A stretch of DNA of 14,977 nucleotides from JBQTIQ01 sp052387955. Its GTDB lineage: Bacteria > Actinomycetota > Acidimicrobiia > Acidimicrobiales > JACDCH01. The stretch is from assembly GCA_052387955.1 (NCBI GenBank), contig JBQTIQ010000086.1:1-14977 (forward strand). The letters are read 5' to 3'. The translations under genes and the position numbers were made by a program. Below the pieces are notes generated by a model. It saw only the letters and a program-made list of their open reading frames with translations. It was not told the origin of the DNA and did no database searches. Shown one piece after another: positions 12,377-14,977 of the stretch (the first letter of the stretch is position 1; every line of letters begins with the position of its first letter).

Positions 12377-13372
12377 TCACCGAGCCGGCCACCGGGCGGG
12401 GCCTGCTGGCACAGTGTGCCGGCTGAGGTGGTCGAACAGCGACGACATAACCTCGCTCGGGCCGGAGGAACCCGTCAGCCACGTGATGCGGGGGTCGCGC
12501 CGGAACCAGGCCCGCTGACGGCGGGCGAAACGGCGGGTCCGGCGCACCGCGGTCAGCACGCATTCGTCGAGGGGCTCGCCCTCCTCGACGTGGGCCAGGA
12601 GCTCGCGGTACCCGAGGGCCTGACGGGCCGTCCGCGACAGCCCCGCGGGCCGGGCCGCCAGTGCCTGGACCTCCTCGAGGAAACCCGTCTCCATCTGCCG
12701 GCGGAACCGGGCGGTGATGCGCTCGGCCACCACCTCGGTGGGCAGGGCCACACCGAGAAGCCGGAACGCGGATTCGGGATAGGCCTCCAGGCCCGGGCCG
12801 AAGGTCGAGAAGGGGCGGCCGCTACCGACGGTGACCTCCAGCGCCCGAAGCACCCGACGGCGGTTGGTCGGCTCCATCCGGGCGGCGGCGGTGGGGTCGA
12901 GGACGGACAGCCGGGCGTGGAGGGCCGCGGTGTCGGTCTCGCGTTCGAGCGCGGTCGCCACGTCCGGGAAACGGCCCGGGATCACGAGGCCGTCGATGAC
13001 GGCCCGCAGGTACAGGCCGGTGCCACCTACGAGTAGGGCTCGTCGTCCCCTGCCCTCGATGGCGGCCAGGGTGGCGGCGAAGACGGTCTGGAAGCGAGTG
13101 ACGGTGAACTCGTCCTCGGGCCCGCAGAGGTCGATGAGGTGGTGGGGTACCTCGGCCTGCTCGGCCGGCGACGGTTTGGCGGTGCCGATGTCCATGCCCC
13201 GGTACACCTGCATCGAGTCGATCGACACCAGTTCGAGGTCGCCGAACCGCCGGGCGGCGGCCAGAGCGACGGACGACTTCCCCGACGCGGTGGCGCCGAC
13301 CAGGGCCAGGTGCAGCCTGGGGGCAGCGCCCGGCAACGCGGCCTGGCCACTGGCGCCGGCCACGGTCGTCAT
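12377..13372 (-). CDS. miaA: tRNA dimethylallyltransferase MiaA
   Basis: MiaA transfers dimethylallyl from DMAPP to N6 of A37 in tRNAs reading UNN codons, giving i6A, the substrate of MiaB. The 331-residue product has a P-loop (LVGATASGKSS, about 24-34), the D52 motif SIDSMQVYRGMDIGTAKP, HHLIDLCGPEDEFTVTRF, VGGTGLYLRAVIDGL, NRRRVLRALEV, and the C-terminal ALGYRELL and RRTRRFARRQRAWFRRDPRITWL tRNA-binding region. The ATG at 13372 has GGAG four bases upstream; the frame is open to 13681 but that part overlaps miaB and has no family counterpart. It follows miaB by 46 nt and precedes dapF by 4 nt, so cotranscription is very likely. Confidence 0.96.
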   Translation of the reverse strand: MTTVAGASGQAALPGAAPRLHLALVGATASGKSSVALAAARRFGDLELVSIDSMQVYRGMDIGTAKPSPAEQAEVPHHLIDLCGPEDEFTVTRFQTVFAATLAAIEGRGRRALLVGGTGLYLRAVIDGLVIPGRFPDVATALERETDTAALHARLSVLDPTAAARMEPTNRRRVLRALEVTVGSGRPFSTFGPGLEAYPESAFRLLGVALPTEVVAERITARFRRQMETGFLEEVQALAARPAGLSRTARQALGYRELLAHVEEGEPLDECVLTAVRRTRRFARRQRAWFRRDPRITWLTGSSGPSEVMSSLFDHLSRHTVPAGPARWPAR

Positions 13373-13418
13373 CCCGCTCCGTGGGCCGCCGTCGGCAACG
13401 GCCGGCGCCGGACGCCCG

Positions 13419-14837
13419 TCACCCGGCGGTGACCGGGATGCGTACCCGGCGCCGCGGGACGGAGACCACCTCGACGAGCTCGCCCGCGAGGTGGTGGGGG
13501 GCGGCGGACGTGACCTCGACAACGGCGAACGAGCCCGGCCGCAGGGGGCTGGCGGTGGTGAAGTGCACGAGCTTGTTCTGGCGGGTGCGGGCGCTGGTGA
13601 CGGCCGGGTCCTTGCGGCTCGGGCCTTCCACCAGCACCTCCTCGCGTCGGCCCAGGCGGGAGCGGTGGCGGGCAAGGGCACTGCGCTCGACCACGACCCG
13701 CAGCCGATCGAACCGGTCGGCCACCACGTCGGCGGGCACGAACCGGTCGGTCAGCCCGGCCGCTTCGGTCCCGGGCCGGGGACTGAAGACGAAGGTGTAG
13801 GCACTGTCGTAGCCGGCTTCGGCCACGACCTCGAGGGTCCGTTCGAAGTCGTCGTCGGTCTCACCCGGGAACCCGACGATCAGGTCGGTGGTGACGGCCA
13901 GGTCTTCGACGGCAGCCCGGGCGGCGGCGAGCCGCGCCAGGTAGCGCTCGGCGCTGTAGCCCCGGTGCATTGCCGCGAGCACGGCATCGCTGCCCGACTG
14001 CAACGGCAGGTGGAGGTGCTCGCACACGGCGGGAGTGGCGGCCATGGCGTCGATCGTCTCCGCCGAGAGGTCCTTGGGATGGGGGCTGGTGTAACGGACC
14101 CGGCGGATGCCCTCCACAGCCCCGACGGCCTGCAGCAACTCGGCGAACCGCGGCCGGGCGCGCACACCGTCCACCCCGCGGCGGCGCTCGGCCCGGGCGA
14201 GGTCGCGGCCGTAGCTGTTGACGTTCTGTCCGAGCAGGGTGACCTCGACCACGCCGTCGGCGACGGCCAGTTCGACCTCGGCCACGATGTCGGCCGGCGG
14301 CCGGCTGATCTCACGGCCCCGCACGGCGGGCACGATGCAGAAGGCGCACGAGTTGTCGCACCCGATCTGGATCGTGACCCACGCCGCCCACGGCACTTCC
14401 CGCTTGAGCGGAAGGGCCGACGGGAACGCGTCGACCCCCTCGGGGTCGGTGGCTTCCCAGATCTCGGTCACCGGGCCGTCGGCTTCGGACTGGTGGAGCA
14501 GGTCGCCGACCCGGTGCACGTTGTGGGTCCCGAAGACGACGTCGACGTGGGGCGCCCGCTCGTTGATGAGTTCACGGTCCTTCTGGGCCAGGCACCCGCC
14601 GACCACGACCTGTAGGCCGGGGCGGCGCGCCTTTTCGGCCTTGAGGTGGCCGAGGTGCCCGTAGAGCTTGTTGTCGGCGTTCTCCCTGATGCAGCACGTG
14701 TTGAGCACCACCACGTCGGCGTCGGCCAGCCCGGCGGCCGGCACCAGGCCGTCGCGTTCGAGCACGCCGGCGATCCGCTCGGAGTCGTGCTCGTTCATCT
14801 GGCATCCGAAGGTACGGATGAGATACCTACGACTCAC
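13419..14837 (-). CDS. miaB: tRNA-2-methylthio-N6-dimethylallyladenosine synthase MiaB
   Basis: MiaB is a radical-SAM methylthiotransferase that converts i6A37 to ms2i6A37 using two [4Fe-4S] clusters. The 472-residue product has the three parts of the family. The N-terminal UPF0004 domain carries cluster Cys C12 (RTFGCQMNEHDSERI), C48 (VVVLNTCCIRENADNKLYG) and C82 (VVGGCLAQ). The radical-SAM core has C160-x3-C164-x2-C167 (IQIGCDNSCAFCIVP), LLGQNVNSYG, and HLPLQSGSDAVLAAMHRGY. A C-terminal TRAM domain spans about 405-470. No ATG is available. I chose the GTG at 14837 because MiaB proteins begin a few residues before Y-x-I-R-T-F-G-C; a GTG at 14849 or TTG at 14855 would add four or six residues. 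First gene of the miaB-miaA-dapF-hflX run. Confidence 0.97.
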   Translation of the reverse strand: MSRRYLIRTFGCQMNEHDSERIAGVLERDGLVPAAGLADADVVVLNTCCIRENADNKLYGHLGHLKAEKARRPGLQVVVGGCLAQKDRELINERAPHVDVVFGTHNVHRVGDLLHQSEADGPVTEIWEATDPEGVDAFPSALPLKREVPWAAWVTIQIGCDNSCAFCIVPAVRGREISRPPADIVAEVELAVADGVVEVTLLGQNVNSYGRDLARAERRRGVDGVRARPRFAELLQAVGAVEGIRRVRYTSPHPKDLSAETIDAMAATPAVCEHLHLPLQSGSDAVLAAMHRGYSAERYLARLAAARAAVEDLAVTTDLIVGFPGETDDDFERTLEVVAEAGYDSAYTFVFSPRPGTEAAGLTDRFVPADVVADRFDRLRVVVERSALARHRSRLGRREEVLVEGPSRKDPAVTSARTRQNKLVHFTTASPLRPGSFAVVEVTSAAPHHLAGELVEVVSVPRRRVRIPVTAG

Positions 14838-14891
14838 GGGTCCCCACACCCCCAAGGGTAGGCGGCCCGCCGGCGTCCTATCGTCGCCAGC

Positions 14892-14915
14892 CCGTCGGCC
14901 GGGAGCCGCCGACGG
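14892..14915. promoter_or_regulatory. Inverted repeat A upstream of miaB
   Basis: CCGTCGGC (14892-14899) and GCCGACGG (14908-14915) form a perfect 8-bp stem with an 8-nt loop, about 55-80 nt upstream of the miaB GTG. The right arm overlaps the palindrome at 14910-14931, so the two structures cannot form together. Confidence 0.4.
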
Positions 14916-14931
14916 TCACCGGTGACCGTCG
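14910..14931. promoter_or_regulatory. Perfect 22-bp palindrome upstream of miaB
   Basis: CGACGGTCACC is followed directly by its reverse complement GGTGACCGTCG with no spacer. It may be an operator for a dimeric regulator, or a hairpin or terminator of an upstream gene beyond the edge; no T-tract follows on either strand. A second short palindrome, CCGGTCGACCGG, lies at 14954-14965. The 140-bp region 14838-14977 otherwise shows no gene. Confidence 0.45.
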
Positions 14932-14977
14932 CTCTTGCGGATCCCCCCGTTGACCGGTCGACCGGGCGAGCGCCAGC

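Noticed and set aside
13373..13681. N-terminal extension of miaA overlapping miaB
   Set aside because: It is a shadow of the miaB 3' end; the ATG at 13372 has GGAG and gives the normal MiaA N-terminus.
12831..14615. Long plus-strand open frame (about 594 codons) opposite miaA and miaB
   Set aside because: It lies antisense to two well-identified genes; high GC removes stop codons in shadow frames. The translation is low-complexity and unlike any family.
1..14977. CRISPR arrays, insertion sequences, tRNA/rRNA genes, att sites
   Set aside because: Looked for direct-repeat arrays, transposase motifs and tRNA-like cloverleafs by eye; none seen.

Overview
The window is gene-dense, very GC-rich chromosomal DNA with no sign of mobile elements, CRISPR arrays or RNA genes. 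Three things point to an actinobacterium: LexA sites of the CGAAC-N4-GTTCG type, a divergent lexA / LysM-protein / nrdR block, and a miaB-miaA-dapF-hflX block. The last two blocks lie near each other in Mycobacterium. A deep lineage such as Acidimicrobiia is plausible, because the DapD is the short 'proteobacterial' type and mycobacterium-specific genes are absent. That class-level placement is inference.

Layout, left to right. (1) The 3' part of a RibD-C-domain pyrimidine reductase (+) converges on nrdR (-). (2) An SOS module follows: nrdR and a single-pass LysM membrane protein (both -) are divergent from lexA (+). About 120 bp of the intergenic region carries four LexA boxes. (3) A secreted, C-terminally anchored subtilisin-like protease (+) converges on an AhpE-like peroxiredoxin (-), with a hairpin in the 25-bp gap. 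(4) A diaminopimelate/lysine cluster runs leftward: dapD-dapE, then (further right) dapC and dapF. A large Ala-rich coiled-coil protein of unknown function is inserted divergently between dapD and dapC. (5) A compact leftward operon miaB-miaA-dapF-hflX has junctions of 46 nt, 4 nt and an ATGA overlap. Upstream of miaB, at the right edge, lies a palindrome-rich 140-bp region.

How the genes work together. DapD, DapC, DapE and DapF are consecutive enzymes of the succinylase branch from tetrahydrodipicolinate to meso-diaminopimelate, which supplies lysine and peptidoglycan. MiaA and MiaB together make ms2i6A37 in tRNA. HflX rescues or splits stalled ribosomes. LexA, the LysM protein and NrdR link DNA damage, a probable division/cell-wall brake, and control of dNTP synthesis.

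Most notable points: a four-site LexA operator; a DapF whose first catalytic Cys is Ser (S72/C209); the orphan 720-residue protein with proline-punctuated ~20-residue helical repeats; the DapD type; and two overlapping, mutually exclusive hairpins upstream of miaB. I did not find a clear new multi-gene system. The best candidates for something undescribed are the coiled-coil protein and the DapF variant. No gene-free stretch exceeds 300 bases.
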